A stretch of 34,298 nucleotides of DNA from an uncultured Scytonema sp. (GCA_937873135.1 CALMVQ010000269.1:1-34298); one strand, 5' to 3'. Numbered from the stretch's first letter, positions 1 to 8,381 are shown. Notes: a model not told the origin generated them from the sequence alone. Program-made: numbers and translations.

Positions 1-252
1 TTTTGGTTTTCCATAAATAAATTTAGGGGCTTGAAACCGTTTTTTCTTTTTCTTTCTTTTCCCTTTTAACTTTTAAGTTTTGCCTTGTTCGGTAATGCCA
101 GTATTATTGCTAACAATGGTGTTTTTTTCAATATTAAAGGCAATGATTATCGCTTAATTGTTCACGTTCGTTATTGTTGTGTTAAATCATATTAGCTGTG
201 TTAACGCATCGGCTACGATAGAGGAAATCGGCTCTTAATCAAAGCATTAATT
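1..252. other. Intergenic, no gene seen
   Basis: AT-rich stretch with pyrimidine runs near the left edge. I see no convincing open frame on either strand. It presumably holds the promoter of the toxin-antitoxin pair that follows, but no clear -10/-35 pair stands out. Confidence 0.4.
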
Positions 253-498
253 ATGCTACGAGAAAATCTCAAGAAAGAAATAGACAAGCTAAATGAGGAG
301 CAGCTCAAAAAGATTGCTGATTTCATTGCCTTCATTGAATTTCAGTCTAGGCAGATCGAATCGTCACATCCATTTTGGCAAAGGGTCACACCAACAGAAC
401 GGGTCAGAGAGTTCCGTGAGTGGGTTTCACAACTTCCTAAAAACAGTCCGAGTCTATCGGATGAAGCCATAAGCCGCGACACTATTTACGAAGAATGA
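253..498 (+). CDS. Putative antitoxin partner of a PIN-domain toxin
   Basis: A small charged protein of 81 residues. The first half (residues 1-35) is predicted helical with a Lys/Glu-rich face (LKKEIDKLNEEQLKKIADFI); the second half contains FWQR, a TPTERVREFREWV segment and an acidic end. This arrangement is seen in small cyanobacterial proteins encoded just before PIN toxins. Its stop codon overlaps the start of the toxin gene (shared ATGA), which implies translational coupling and a two-gene operon. By analogy with VapB it should bind and neutralise the toxin and repress its own promoter, but I recognise no AbrB, RHH or Phd DNA-binding fold here, so the class of antitoxin is unassigned. 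The role rests mainly on position. Confidence 0.7.
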   Translation: MLRENLKKEIDKLNEEQLKKIADFIAFIEFQSRQIESSHPFWQRVTPTERVREFREWVSQLPKNSPSLSDEAISRDTIYEE

Positions 499-944
499 CT
501 AGATACCTGCTTGATACCAATGTTGTTTTGCGTTTCTGCAACCCGAACGATGTACAACATCACCACGCAACAGACGCAGTATCTCGTTTACTCACACAGT
601 TCAACGAATGTTTGCTAACGGCGCAAGTACTCGTTGAGCTTTGGGCTGTTGCCACACGACCAGTTGCAGTCAATGGCTTAGGGTGGACGGGAGAGCAAAC
701 GCGCAACACTATAGACCAACTTCTCAATCGCTTCCCTTTGCTAGAGGAATCCTCAGAGATTTTTCCAAATTGGTTAGATTTGGTTACAACTAGCAAAGTC
801 ATGGGCAAGCGTACTCATGATGCTCGGATTGTTGCAGTCATGCTTACACATGGGATTACACATCTTTTAACCTTCAACTCCAGCGATTTTGCGCTTACGC
901 CAAGCATTACAATTGTGCGCCCACAAGACCTTGTCCAATCTTGA
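495..944 (+). CDS. vapC: PIN-domain (VapC-type) toxin ribonuclease
   Basis: A 149-residue PIN-domain protein. PIN toxins are Mg2+-dependent ribonucleases that cleave specific tRNA or rRNA sites when their antitoxin is lost. The signature acidic residues are visible: Asp7 in LLDTNV, Glu48 in LVELWAVA, Asp109 in THDARIVAVM and Asp131 in LLTFNSSDF, in the expected order and spacing for a single-domain PIN protein of this length. The start overlaps the upstream antitoxin stop by 4 nt, supporting coupled expression. The frame is intact with no missing catalytic residue, so the toxin is probably functional. The RNA target cannot be told from sequence. Confidence 0.9.
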   Translation: MTRYLLDTNVVLRFCNPNDVQHHHATDAVSRLLTQFNECLLTAQVLVELWAVATRPVAVNGLGWTGEQTRNTIDQLLNRFPLLEESSEIFPNWLDLVTTSKVMGKRTHDARIVAVMLTHGITHLLTFNSSDFALTPSITIVRPQDLVQS

Positions 945-1017
945 TTTTTCATTGTCAATCATGGTACGCGAGAAACAAATGTTACTTTGAAATGTCATCT
1001 GGGAATACTAAAGCTAA

Positions 1018-1281
1018 ATTACCAGAAGGGAAATTACTACACTTGAAAAACACTCACAACCGATAAATACAGTGGTTTTTAGTCCGGATGGTCAAATGAT
1101 TGCTAGTGGGAGTGATGACTGTACAATAAAACTTTGGGACACTCAAAGACAGATAGAGATCGCTGAACTAAAGGGACATACCAAAGGAGTCACATCAGTA
1201 TCCTTGAGCTCTGATGGTCAAAGTTTAGTAAGTGGTAGTAAAGATAAAACAATTACATTGTGGGAACGTTCGTCAGTGTAA
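1018..1281 (+). pseudogene. WD40-repeat protein remnant
   Basis: An open stretch encoding about two WD40 blades. It begins mid-repeat (EITTLEKHSQPINTVVFSPDG), passes through SGSDDCTIKLWD and ends with SGSKDKTITLWE. WD40 proteins in filamentous cyanobacteria usually carry seven or more repeats after an effector or scaffold domain. Here there is no credible start codon upstream (stops at 1009 and 1015 in the same frame) and no further blades, so this is best read as the surviving 3' end of a larger gene. A GTG at 1072 could start a 69-residue product, but it would be too small to close a propeller. Confidence 0.75.
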
Positions 1282-1707
1282 CGGACACCCGTGAACACTC
1301 TATACCTAGAAGTCCAATCTGTTAGCTGTAATTTAAGAAATAATTATCAAGCTATTCCCTTCTGTGTGTACAAGATTACCTATTTTTTCTTGGCTTTCTT
1401 GGCTCAGGAGCGGTTCAATAAATTAGGTATTTTTCTAGCGGTTCGGGAGTAATACATTCCGCAAGCAGCTTCGTCAACTTCCAACGTCTGTGCAAGAGCA
1501 AGCTACAAAGCCACAAAAGCGCGATCGCAAATTGTTAAAATAACTGAATGAAATGTTTTGCTCTAGGGAAGAAATTATTTGCTTCGACCTAATTCTCCAT
1601 TACCGACAACCACATCTGCCGCGCCTAGCAGCTTCGGTTTAATGAGCAACCTTAAAAATCTACCATAATATGATCTATACGTGTTTTTATTTCTTGTAAA
1701 ACTTACT
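1282..1707. other. Intergenic, 426 bp without a gene
   Basis: Contains one HIP1 octamer (near 1511) and AT-rich sequence including a TAATAT-like element near 1664, which could serve as a -10 for the protease gene. I see no coding frame and no strong hairpin. Part of it may be decayed flank of the WD40 relic. Confidence 0.4.
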
Positions 1708-4491
1708 ATGCCTTTCGTTTCCAAGCTGCGTCCTTATTTTCTCGTAAGCTTATTCCTCAGCTTCCTGATAAGTGGAGTGCTGTTTTCAAGTAAATTCTCC
1801 AACGCTGCTACACCAACAGCAGTGACTCCAGTATCTAATATTTCCCTGACCAAAGGAGTGCGGAAAACAGTATTGAGCAATGGTTTAACAGTGCTCACCA
1901 AGGAAGTCCATACTGCACCAGTTGTGAGCGTGCAGGTATGGTATCGAGTTGGTTCGCGCAACGAGAAAGCGGGGGTAAATGGCATCTCCCACCAGCTAGA
2001 ACATTTGATGTTTAAGGGTACCACTGACCGTCCGGTACAATTTGGGCGGTTGTTTAGTGCTTTAGGTAGTCAGTTTAATGCTTTTACCAGCTATGACGAA
2101 ACCGCTTACTTTGGTACGGTGCAGCGTGACAAGTTGGAAGCACTGCTCACCTTAGAAGCTGATCGCATGGAAAGCGCTTTAGTTGGACCAGAGCAACTGA
2201 CAAGTGAGAAGCGCGTGGTGATTTCAGAGTTGCAAGGATACGAAAATTCACCAGGCTACCGTCTCAGTCGGGCTGTTATGCGTGCTGCGTTTCCCAATCG
2301 ACCCTATGGCTTACCTGTGGGAGGCACAAAAGCCGATGTGCAGAAATTCACGGTTGAACAGGTCCGTAACTACTACCAGACCTACTACAGTCCCAGTAAT
2401 GCCACTTTGGTCGTGACAGGAGATTTTGCTACCGAACCTGTTCTGAAAACTATTCAACAAAATTTCGGGAAGCTCCAGAAACGTGGCAATGCGGCAACGG
2501 AGAAAGTCCCCGCTTCACCTGCGACATCTACGGTACCACAACCGCCCATTGTTCTGAAACAGCCAGGAAGTGCAGCACTACTGCAAGCCATTTATCCTCT
2601 GCCAAATGTTAATCATCCGGATGTACCTGCGATCGATTTGATGGATGGCATCCTCACAGGTGGACGGAGTTCCCGGCTTTACCAAGCTTTGGTAGAATCT
2701 GGACTGGCAAGTTCAGTTGGTGCTAATGCTTCAGAACTCATCGAACCGGGTTGGTACGAAATTAGCGCTACTGCTGCTCCAGGTAAAGAATTGTCAAAAA
2801 TTGCTACTGTGCTGCAACAGGAACTAGATAAAGTGCAGCAACAACCAGTGACAACAGAAGAGTTGAACCGGGCGAAAACACAATTACAAGCCTCGTTTAT
2901 ACTTAGCAATCAAGACATTAGCTCTCAGGCAACTCAACTGGGTTACAACCAAACTGTGGCTGGAGATTATCGGTATAGTGAGCGATATCTAGATGCCATT
3001 TCTAAAGTCACAGCGGCAGATATACAGCGAGTAGCGAAAACTTACCTTAGTCCTGCCAAACAAACCATCGGCTTTTTTGAACCAACCCAACTTAATGGGA
3101 AACCAGGAACTTCTAATGCAGGTACTGGTCGCACTGCTGAAAACTTTAGCCCCGGTAAGCCTGTCGATCCAGCAGAACTTGCTAAATACCTCCCCCCGGC
3201 GACATCAACGACTGATTCCACCAAGCAATCGCTACCAGAGCAATTTACTCTTAACAATGGGTTGAAAGTTCTCCTAATAGCTGACCACAGCGTTCCCAGC
3301 ATTAACCTCACTGGACAAATTAATGCTGGTACTGGATTTGACACAAATGCCAAAGCAGGGCTGGCGGCTCTTACTGCCGGTAACTTGATGAATGGGACGC
3401 GGACGCAGAATGCTCTGACTTTGGCGAAAACTTTAGAAGATCGAGGAGCTAGCTTGGGCTTCGCTGCTGGTCGTGAGGGAGTCACAGTTGGTGGACATGG
3501 GCTATCTGCCAATTTACCGATATTGATTCAAGACTTAGCAGATGTGATGCAAAATGCTACCTTCCCTGCCAACCAATTGGAACTTAGCCGTCAACGGGCG
3601 TTAACGGGTCTGAAAGTTCTGCTAGACGACCCTCGTGGACTGGGAAGACGGGTATTTCAACAAGTCATTTACCCGGAAAATCATCCGTTTCATAGCTTTC
3701 CCACAGAACAAAGTTTAAAAAGTATTACTCGTGACGATTTGCTTGGCTTCTATCAAGAACATTATCGACCGGATACAACAACAATCGCCCTTGTTGGCGA
3801 CTTTGACCCAACTAAAGTCAAAGCATTGCTGAATCAGGCGTTCGATAAATGGCTTGCAAAAGGCAAGCCTCCCGTTCTCAATATCCCGCCTGTCTCATTA
3901 CCGCAAGCGACAACACGCCAAGACAAAGTGATTCCCGGTAAGGCAGAGGCTGTGACCTACATCGGTTATAACGGTATTTCACGGAAAGACCCCCGTTTCT
4001 ATGCTGCCTCAGTACTGAATCAAATTTTAGGTGGTGATACCTTGTCCAGTCGGTTGGGGACTGAGGTGCGCGATCGCCAAGGTCTGACTTACGGTATTTA
4101 CAGTGCCTTTGCCGCCGGCATCTATCCTGGTCCGTTCTTGATCCAGATGCAAACTTCGCCAGGTGACGCCCAGAAGGCTATCACCAGCACCCTAGCTTTA
4201 CTAAAGCAGTTTCGAGAGCAAGGAGTCACGGAGGCTGAGTTGAACACGGCAAAACGCGCAATTACCAACAGCTACCCTGTAGATTTAGCTGATCCTAGCG
4301 ATGTGTCAAGTATCATTTTAAACAATTCTGTGTCTGGACTTTCTGCGTCGGAAATCCGAGATTTTCCCAAACGTATTAATGCTGTGACTATGGCTCAGGT
4401 ACAGCAGGCAATTCAGGAGTTTATTCAACCTGATAAGCTGGTCATTGTTACAGCCGGTCCTGGAGAAGCTGTACAAAAAAGTGGGATCTAA
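1708..4491 (+). CDS. Fused two-domain M16 zinc metalloprotease, exported
   Basis: An insulinase/pitrilysin-family peptidase of about 927 residues from the ATG at 1708. An in-frame GTG at 1681 is also open, but the ATG gives a classical signal peptide: a Lys/Arg start, a hydrophobic run LVSLFLSFLISGVLF and a cleavage site near SNA. The N-terminal half has the inverted zinc motif HQLEH (His104, Glu107, His108 in the longer numbering) and a downstream Glu around 183 as third ligand. The C-terminal half (from about residue 510) repeats the fold but has LAALTAGNLMNGT where HxxEH would be, so it is an inactive partner domain. In many bacteria the active and inactive M16 subunits are separate genes; here they are one chain. 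Likely role: degradation of peptides in the periplasm. It appears monocistronic. Confidence 0.93.
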   Translation: MPFVSKLRPYFLVSLFLSFLISGVLFSSKFSNAATPTAVTPVSNISLTKGVRKTVLSNGLTVLTKEVHTAPVVSVQVWYRVGSRNEKAGVNGISHQLEHLMFKGTTDRPVQFGRLFSALGSQFNAFTSYDETAYFGTVQRDKLEALLTLEADRMESALVGPEQLTSEKRVVISELQGYENSPGYRLSRAVMRAAFPNRPYGLPVGGTKADVQKFTVEQVRNYYQTYYSPSNATLVVTGDFATEPVLKTIQQNFGKLQKRGNAATEKVPASPATSTVPQPPIVLKQPGSAALLQAIYPLPNVNHPDVPAIDLMDGILTGGRSSRLYQALVESGLASSVGANASELIEPGWYEISATAAPGKELSKIATVLQQELDKVQQQPVTTEELNRAKTQLQASFILSNQDISSQATQLGYNQTVAGDYRYSERYLDAISKVTAADIQRVAKTYLSPAKQTIGFFEPTQLNGKPGTSNAGTGRTAENFSPGKPVDPAELAKYLPPATSTTDSTKQSLPEQFTLNNGLKVLLIADHSVPSINLTGQINAGTGFDTNAKAGLAALTAGNLMNGTRTQNALTLAKTLEDRGASLGFAAGREGVTVGGHGLSANLPILIQDLADVMQNATFPANQLELSRQRALTGLKVLLDDPRGLGRRVFQQVIYPENHPFHSFPTEQSLKSITRDDLLGFYQEHYRPDTTTIALVGDFDPTKVKALLNQAFDKWLAKGKPPVLNIPPVSLPQATTRQDKVIPGKAEAVTYIGYNGISRKDPRFYAASVLNQILGGDTLSSRLGTEVRDRQGLTYGIYSAFAAGIYPGPFLIQMQTSPGDAQKAITSTLALLKQFREQGVTEAELNTAKRAITNSYPVDLADPSDVSSIILNNSVSGLSASEIRDFPKRINAVTMAQVQQAIQEFIQPDKLVIVTAGPGEAVQKSGI

Positions 4492-4499
4492 CTAATTGG

Positions 4500-4906
4500 A
4501 TGAAGGATAAACTGTTTTTCTCCTTCATCCTGCCGGGTTTGCGTAAGTTTTCTTCACCCAATATCCTAATAGGTGGCTTTACTACTCCGCAAACCTTGCA
4601 CCATTTTTCTACAGCTTTATCATCTCCGCCAAAATAAGATAGCAATTTGTATTGTTGGTTTTTCCCTGACCAGTTTTTCGAGTTCTTCTTTTTATGGTCT
4701 TTATACTTTCTCGTTTGCTTTATACTTTTTCCTATGAACACCATTTTTATCAACCCAAATAATCTGATTGACTACTATAGGCAACAAAATCAAAAGGTAA
4801 ATGCTCGGAAACCACTGGCGTGAGAACTAAATATCCTTTAAATGTTAGGTCTGCTATTGCTTTTGTAGCAGCAATATCACCTTCATTTTCAGTGTGATTT
4901 AGCAAA
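4500..4906 (-). pseudogene. Relic of a PD-(D/E)XK homing-type endonuclease with HTH tail
   Basis: Pieces of one protein survive in different reading frames on the minus strand. From about 4899 the frame reads NHTENEGDIAATKAIADL and then SEHLPFDFVAY, the typical start of the group I intron-associated PD-(D/E)XK endonuclease family (the I-Ssp6803I group). The catalytic core that should follow is missing. A second frame gives WVDKNGVHRKKYK, a third KEELEKLVREKPTIQIAILF, and a fourth DDKAVEKWCKVCGVVKPP, the last two matching a C-terminal helix-turn-helix of the kind found in such nucleases. At least three frameshifts and an internal deletion are needed, so the gene is dead. It lies about 70 bp downstream of the tRNA-Arg gene on the same strand. 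Confidence 0.75.
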
Positions 4907-4975
4907 AACCAACCCTCGAACTAGTTTAATGGTCCTATCAGCAAATAACGCTTTAAGGTTCGTATTTAAGTAAAA

Positions 4976-5049
4976 CGAGCGCGGCAGGACTCGAACCTGC
5001 GACCATTTGCTTAGAAGGCAAATGCTCTATCCAGCTGAGCTACGCACCC
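4976..5049 (-). tRNA. trnR-UCU: tRNA-Arg (anticodon UCU)
   Basis: The minus strand folds into a full cloverleaf of 74 nt. The acceptor stem is GGGTGCG with CGCGCTC (including G-U pairs), the D arm has GCTC/GAGC around AGCTGGATA, the anticodon stem TTTGC/GCAAA encloses the loop CTTCTAA (anticodon TCT), the variable loop has five bases, and the T arm GCAGG/CCTGC encloses TTCGAGT. The discriminator base is G. No CCA is encoded and there is no intron, even though tRNA-Arg genes with other anticodons can carry group I introns in cyanobacteria. Confidence 0.96.
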
Positions 5050-5089
5050 AGATAAAAACATTGGCTCGAGAATAGAGTCAATCAAGAAT

Positions 5090-5118
5090 AGTATACTTAT
5101 TCTCACAGCAAATTGCAA
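5090..5118 (-). promoter_or_regulatory. Sigma-70-type promoter of tRNA-Arg
   Basis: On the minus strand TTGCAA (5118-5113) and TATACT (5095-5090) are separated by exactly 17 nt. The -10 lies 40 nt before the tRNA 5' end, leaving room for a short leader removed by RNase P. Confidence 0.65.
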
Positions 5119-5232
5119 TCAAAAATTGCAATTCTTATCTTGATCGAGCTAAGATCCAAGTCGCTAGCAAATGGATGTGCCTTGTTAAGGCAGCCAAGAG
5201 CAATTAGATCTCCTATATTTAGGTAAGCCTTT

Positions 5233-5271
5233 GTGTTTCCTCCTCGGTTTAAAAACACGAGGAGGAAACAC
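5233..5271 (+). promoter_or_regulatory. Perfect 14-bp hairpin upstream of the 5312 gene
   Basis: GTGTTTCCTCCTCG (5233-5246) is the exact reverse complement of 5258-5271, with an 11-nt A/T-rich loop. The right arm carries a GAGGAGG that looks like a ribosome-binding site and is buried in the stem; the left arm carries CCTCCTC, which could also pair with the GAGGAG at 5292 just before the likely start codon. No T-run follows, so a terminator is less likely than a leader structure. Confidence 0.6.
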
Positions 5272-5311
5272 GTATCAGAGATTTTTAGGTGAGGAGTTAT
5301 TTGCGAGTGTC

Positions 5312-5971
5312 ATGTTTATTCTCAAACGGCAAGATGTTGAAATATCGACGATTGAACACCCAAAGCGGGAGCAGCAGGTACCGATCCTCCACTATCAGGG
5401 GCAAACTTTTAGATTGATCAGCATTTTTAAAGCTAACCAAGAAGAAGAAGCCAAAGCCTTGTGGAGAGAATTATCAGATAATCGAGGTAAAGCCTGCGTC
5501 TTGCTGGAGGAACCGGAAAGCTATAGCATTTGGGCGAAGATTCGTTTAGATCAGCTTGAGAGTGACACTGTTTCGGATCGCAATACAAAAGTTTTAACTC
5601 TTGGCAGTATTTTCTTACTACAGGCAGTATATGTGGACATTGAAGAATTTCTAGGGACTCGGCAAGCGGGATTATTTGAGAAAGACATTATGCATGTGTT
5701 GCAGCAGGGGCAATTTCCTCAAGCATCCTCACCAGATGCCGTCAAACACTTGCTCTTCATGAACTTGGTTGAGGCACCTCAAATACCGAAATGGCAAGAA
5801 AATCATGTCATGACTCTCTTACGAGAACTGCATCGGTTAGCAAAAGCTTATTTTGGCAATACCAACTTCGTCTATCAAGCAGTTGATCGATTACAGGATA
5901 TGCCAGATGAAGAACGATTACTATTTAATAGTTGGCTAAATCAGTCTTCAGTGAGTAAACTGTGGCATTAG
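5312..5971 (+). CDS. Conserved cyanobacterial protein of unknown function
   Basis: A soluble protein of 219 residues from the ATG at 5312 (MFILKRQDVEISTIEHPKRE). The frame is open further upstream to 5231, but that extension runs through a perfect hairpin and would need a TTG start, so I reject it. A GAGGAG at 5292 is a plausible ribosome-binding site. The N-terminal half is mixed alpha/beta (VPILHYQGQTFRLISIF); the C-terminal half is helical and Leu/His-rich (LLRELHRLAKAYFG). I see no signal peptide, membrane segment or catalytic motif. I believe it belongs to a conserved family found mainly in Nostoc-like cyanobacteria, but I cannot give it a function. Confidence 0.8.
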   Translation: MFILKRQDVEISTIEHPKREQQVPILHYQGQTFRLISIFKANQEEEAKALWRELSDNRGKACVLLEEPESYSIWAKIRLDQLESDTVSDRNTKVLTLGSIFLLQAVYVDIEEFLGTRQAGLFEKDIMHVLQQGQFPQASSPDAVKHLLFMNLVEAPQIPKWQENHVMTLLRELHRLAKAYFGNTNFVYQAVDRLQDMPDEERLLFNSWLNQSSVSKLWH

Positions 5972-6107
5972 CACCACTGTAGTTTCTCCTAGCATAGAAT
6001 TGTTACGGTCGCAGTACACTTAACTTGTTTCAAGGTACAGACAGATGCTCCTGACACAGTTCATAAGCTAAAAGACTGCTAGAGTGGATTTGACAGGGTG
6101 AATTTTT

Positions 6108-6983
6108 ATGAGTAGCGTCTACAACAAGTCATACGGTCCTAAATCCATGTTCACCACTCAGAACATTATCTTAATTAGCATTGGTTGGGGTGTACTGGCA
6201 CTTTTGTACTTTTTATTATTTAGTGCCAAAATCCCTAGTTCTAATGGTATAGAAAGACGTGCTGACTGGTATGTATTTGGGACAAATATTTTTGAAGCAG
6301 TAGCTTACTTGGGTGCAGGTATCTTATGCTTAAGAAATTGGCTCAGTCCGCAAATGGTTAGTAGTAGAAATGTATGGCTCGCAATGGGCATAGGTATGAT
6401 TAGTTATTTTTTAGGGGGAATATTTTTTGGCTATACGGAAATAGTCAAAAAAGAAGACCCTATCGTTTCTATCGGCGATATATTTTTTGTAGCAACTTAT
6501 GTATTATTGGGCATGGGGATGATTTGGGCGGTGGCTTCTAGGCGACTCAATCTAGAAGCATGGCAGTGGATAATCGTTTTGGCAATTGGAGTCTTCGGTA
6601 GTGCTTTGTCATGGCTAATTTCTACTTTGCCAGAAGTCGCGAAGGGGCAAGTACCTGCGTGGGCAGAAAAGATCGCTCAAGGTTTAAGTTGGTTTTATGT
6701 GACCAGCGACGTGTTATTGTTAATGATTGCCACTACTTTACTACTATCTTTTTGGGGCGGACGAATGTCTCTGTCGTGGCGAATGATTGCAGCAGCAACA
6801 TTCTCGCTATATATTGCAGATATGTGGTTTAAATACGCTCAGAAAATTCCTGACTATCAAAGTGGGGAAATATTAGAAGTATTCTGGGTAATTAGTGGGG
6901 TGCTCTTTGGAATGGGTGCAGTCTTAGAATACGACACATCATTGAATCGTTCGCGACGTGAACGCGGAAGAAAAAGAGCTTAA
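6108..6983 (+). CDS. Multi-pass membrane protein of unknown function
   Basis: 291 residues with about eight hydrophobic helices, starting with IILISIGWGVLALLYFLLF and ending with a basic tail (RSRRERGRKRA) that should stay in the cytoplasm. Helix pairs are joined by short loops, and Trp is abundant. The topology recalls the N-terminal sensor part of some cyanobacterial signalling proteins, but no GGDEF, kinase or other output domain follows. The next gene begins 8 bp after the stop, so the two are probably co-transcribed. No transporter signature is visible; function unknown. Confidence 0.8.
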   Translation: MSSVYNKSYGPKSMFTTQNIILISIGWGVLALLYFLLFSAKIPSSNGIERRADWYVFGTNIFEAVAYLGAGILCLRNWLSPQMVSSRNVWLAMGIGMISYFLGGIFFGYTEIVKKEDPIVSIGDIFFVATYVLLGMGMIWAVASRRLNLEAWQWIIVLAIGVFGSALSWLISTLPEVAKGQVPAWAEKIAQGLSWFYVTSDVLLLMIATTLLLSFWGGRMSLSWRMIAAATFSLYIADMWFKYAQKIPDYQSGEILEVFWVISGVLFGMGAVLEYDTSLNRSRRERGRKRA

Positions 6984-6991
6984 AAAAATTT

Positions 6992-7990
6992 GTGGTATCT
7001 ACCGTGAGAAAATTAACAGAGCCAGATAAGCAAGAAATACTCAAATTGTATCGAGAGAGTGCCGAAACGACCTCAACCTTAGCAGATCGTTACGGAGTCA
7101 GTAACTCGACAATTAGCCGCCTACTCAAAAGCACCTTGCCAGAAGACGAGTATGAATACCTCGTTTCTTTAAAGCGTGCTGCCAGAACTCCAGAAGGAAG
7201 AGCACAGGTTACTTATGATAAACCACATGCCTTCTCCGAATCACAATCAGAGAAGAAAGTTGAAGTGGTGCAGCCTCCGCCTCCGGTTGTCAAAGTTCAA
7301 CCTGTTAAGCCAGTCGTAGAAATAACCGAGAAACCAATCCCTCGGAGTGAAAGAGAGCCAAATCTCATTAGGCGGGTGCGACGGCGCTCCTCAGCTGATA
7401 CATCACCGACACCTATAGCAGAGCAATTAGAACTTTTAGAACAAAAACCTCTAGAAGTCATCAGTATTCCCAGCCCATTGATGGAGGATACAAGTCCAAA
7501 AGCTAGTGTTATAGCGGAAATACTCGGTGAAGATTTGCTAGACGAGTCAGAAGAGTTGGAGGATTTAGAAGATGAAGATGAAGATGAAGATGAAGATGAA
7601 GAATACTTAGACGATGACGACGACACTGATGTGCCCCAGTCTTTGTTTACAAGACCAAGAACGGGTGACGCCTCAGTTCGGGTGTTACCGCTATCAGCAG
7701 CTAGTTTGCCCAGAACTTGCTATTTGGTGATTGACCGTTCTTCAGAATTAATCACTCGCCCACTTAGAGACTTTGGGGATTTAGGACAAATTTCCAGTCC
7801 GGAAACCCAGCAAAAAACGTTACCTATATTTGATAACCATAGAGTGGCAAAGCGCTTTTCAACCAAGCGCGATCGCGTGATTAAAGTTCCTGACAGTAAA
7901 ATGCTGCACAAGGCTCGTTATCATCTCCAAGCCAAGGGAATCACGCGATTGTTGATTGACGGACAAGTTTACTCGTTGTCTAGTGTTTAG
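6992..7990 (+). CDS. HTH protein with acidic low-complexity linker
   Basis: 332 residues. Residues 10-50 form a transposase-like helix-turn-helix (KQEILKLYRESAETTSTLADRYGVSNSTISRLLKS), so DNA binding is likely. A Pro-rich segment (about 90-120) and an acidic tract made almost wholly of Asp and Glu (about 180-213) link it to a C-terminal domain (225-332) with RTCYLVIDRSSELITRPL and RYHLQAKGITRLLIDGQVY. No DDE catalytic domain is present, so this is a domesticated or regulatory HTH protein, not a transposase. GTG at 6992 is taken as start; a GTG at 7004 is also possible. It follows the membrane-protein gene by 8 bp, which suggests an operon. The tract comes from a GATGAA repeat and may vary in length. 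Confidence 0.85.
   Translation: MVSTVRKLTEPDKQEILKLYRESAETTSTLADRYGVSNSTISRLLKSTLPEDEYEYLVSLKRAARTPEGRAQVTYDKPHAFSESQSEKKVEVVQPPPPVVKVQPVKPVVEITEKPIPRSEREPNLIRRVRRRSSADTSPTPIAEQLELLEQKPLEVISIPSPLMEDTSPKASVIAEILGEDLLDESEELEDLEDEDEDEDEDEEYLDDDDDTDVPQSLFTRPRTGDASVRVLPLSAASLPRTCYLVIDRSSELITRPLRDFGDLGQISSPETQQKTLPIFDNHRVAKRFSTKRDRVIKVPDSKMLHKARYHLQAKGITRLLIDGQVYSLSSV
7567..7602 (+). repeat. GAAGAT hexamer microsatellite inside a gene
   Basis: About six in-frame copies of GAAGAT code for alternating Glu-Asp in the acidic linker of the HTH protein. Copy-number change would keep the frame and only alter linker length. Confidence 0.85.
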
Positions 7991-8045
7991 TTGGTTGTTA
8001 GTTGTTAGTTGTTAGTAGAATAACCAACAACCAACAACCAACAAA
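7988..8045. repeat. Heptamer tandem repeat forming an imperfect hairpin
   Basis: Copies of TTGTTAG-type units on the left are followed by AACCAAC-type units on the right; the two sides pair apart from a few A-C mismatches. It starts in the stop codon of the HTH gene and ends about 10 bp before cutA. This is the short tandemly repeated (STRR) class typical of heterocystous cyanobacteria. It could act as an attenuator or terminator. Confidence 0.8.
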
Positions 8046-8054
8046 GGACTGTTT

Positions 8055-8381
8055 ATGGATAACTCGGCAAGCTATGGTGTCATCTTGGTGACAGTTCCTT
8101 CTGTAGAAGAGGCAGAAGCAATGGCAAATGCTCTTGTGGAGGCACAACTGGCTGCTTGTGTGAGTTTGTTGCCCATACACTCAATTTACCGTTGGAAAGG
8201 TGAATTACACAAAGAGCAAGAATGGCAACTGCTCATTAAAACCGACTTGAGCCAATTTTCCACCTTGGTCGTTAAAATTCGGGAACTCCACTCCTACGAA
8301 GTCCCAGAAATCATTGCTCTGCCAATTGTCGAAGGTTCTCAACCCTATCTACAGTGGATTTCACAACAACTTAGGAGTTAG
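8055..8381 (+). CDS. cutA: CutA1 divalent-cation tolerance protein
   Basis: 108 residues, the normal length for CutA1, a trimeric ferredoxin-like-fold protein linked to copper and other metal tolerance although its exact role is unsettled. Family hallmarks are present: VILVTVPSVEEAEAMANALV, QLAACVSLLP, SIYRWKGEL and EWQLLIKT, followed by YEVPEIIALPIVEGSQPYLQWI. The last codons and the stop lie inside a TTAGGAG heptamer repeat, so the final residues (LRS) are partly written by the repeat. The start ATG sits just after another heptamer array. No operon partner is evident. Confidence 0.95.
   Translation: MDNSASYGVILVTVPSVEEAEAMANALVEAQLAACVSLLPIHSIYRWKGELHKEQEWQLLIKTDLSQFSTLVVKIRELHSYEVPEIIALPIVEGSQPYLQWISQQLRS

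Noticed and set aside
3042-3512. Minus-strand 156-codon frame inside the M16 protease gene
   Set aside because: Pro/Ala/Val-rich shadow of a strongly supported gene; no independent motif.
5231-5311. N-terminal extension of the 5312 gene by 27 residues
   Set aside because: It needs a TTG start and codes through a perfect hairpin; the ATG at 5312 has a ribosome-binding sequence and a family-like beginning.
7297-7626. Minus-strand poly-Ser open frame
   Set aside because: It is the complement of the acidic GAAGAT tract in a real gene.
6992-7990. Insertion-sequence transposase
   Set aside because: Only the HTH is transposase-like; there is no DDE domain and there are no terminal inverted repeats.
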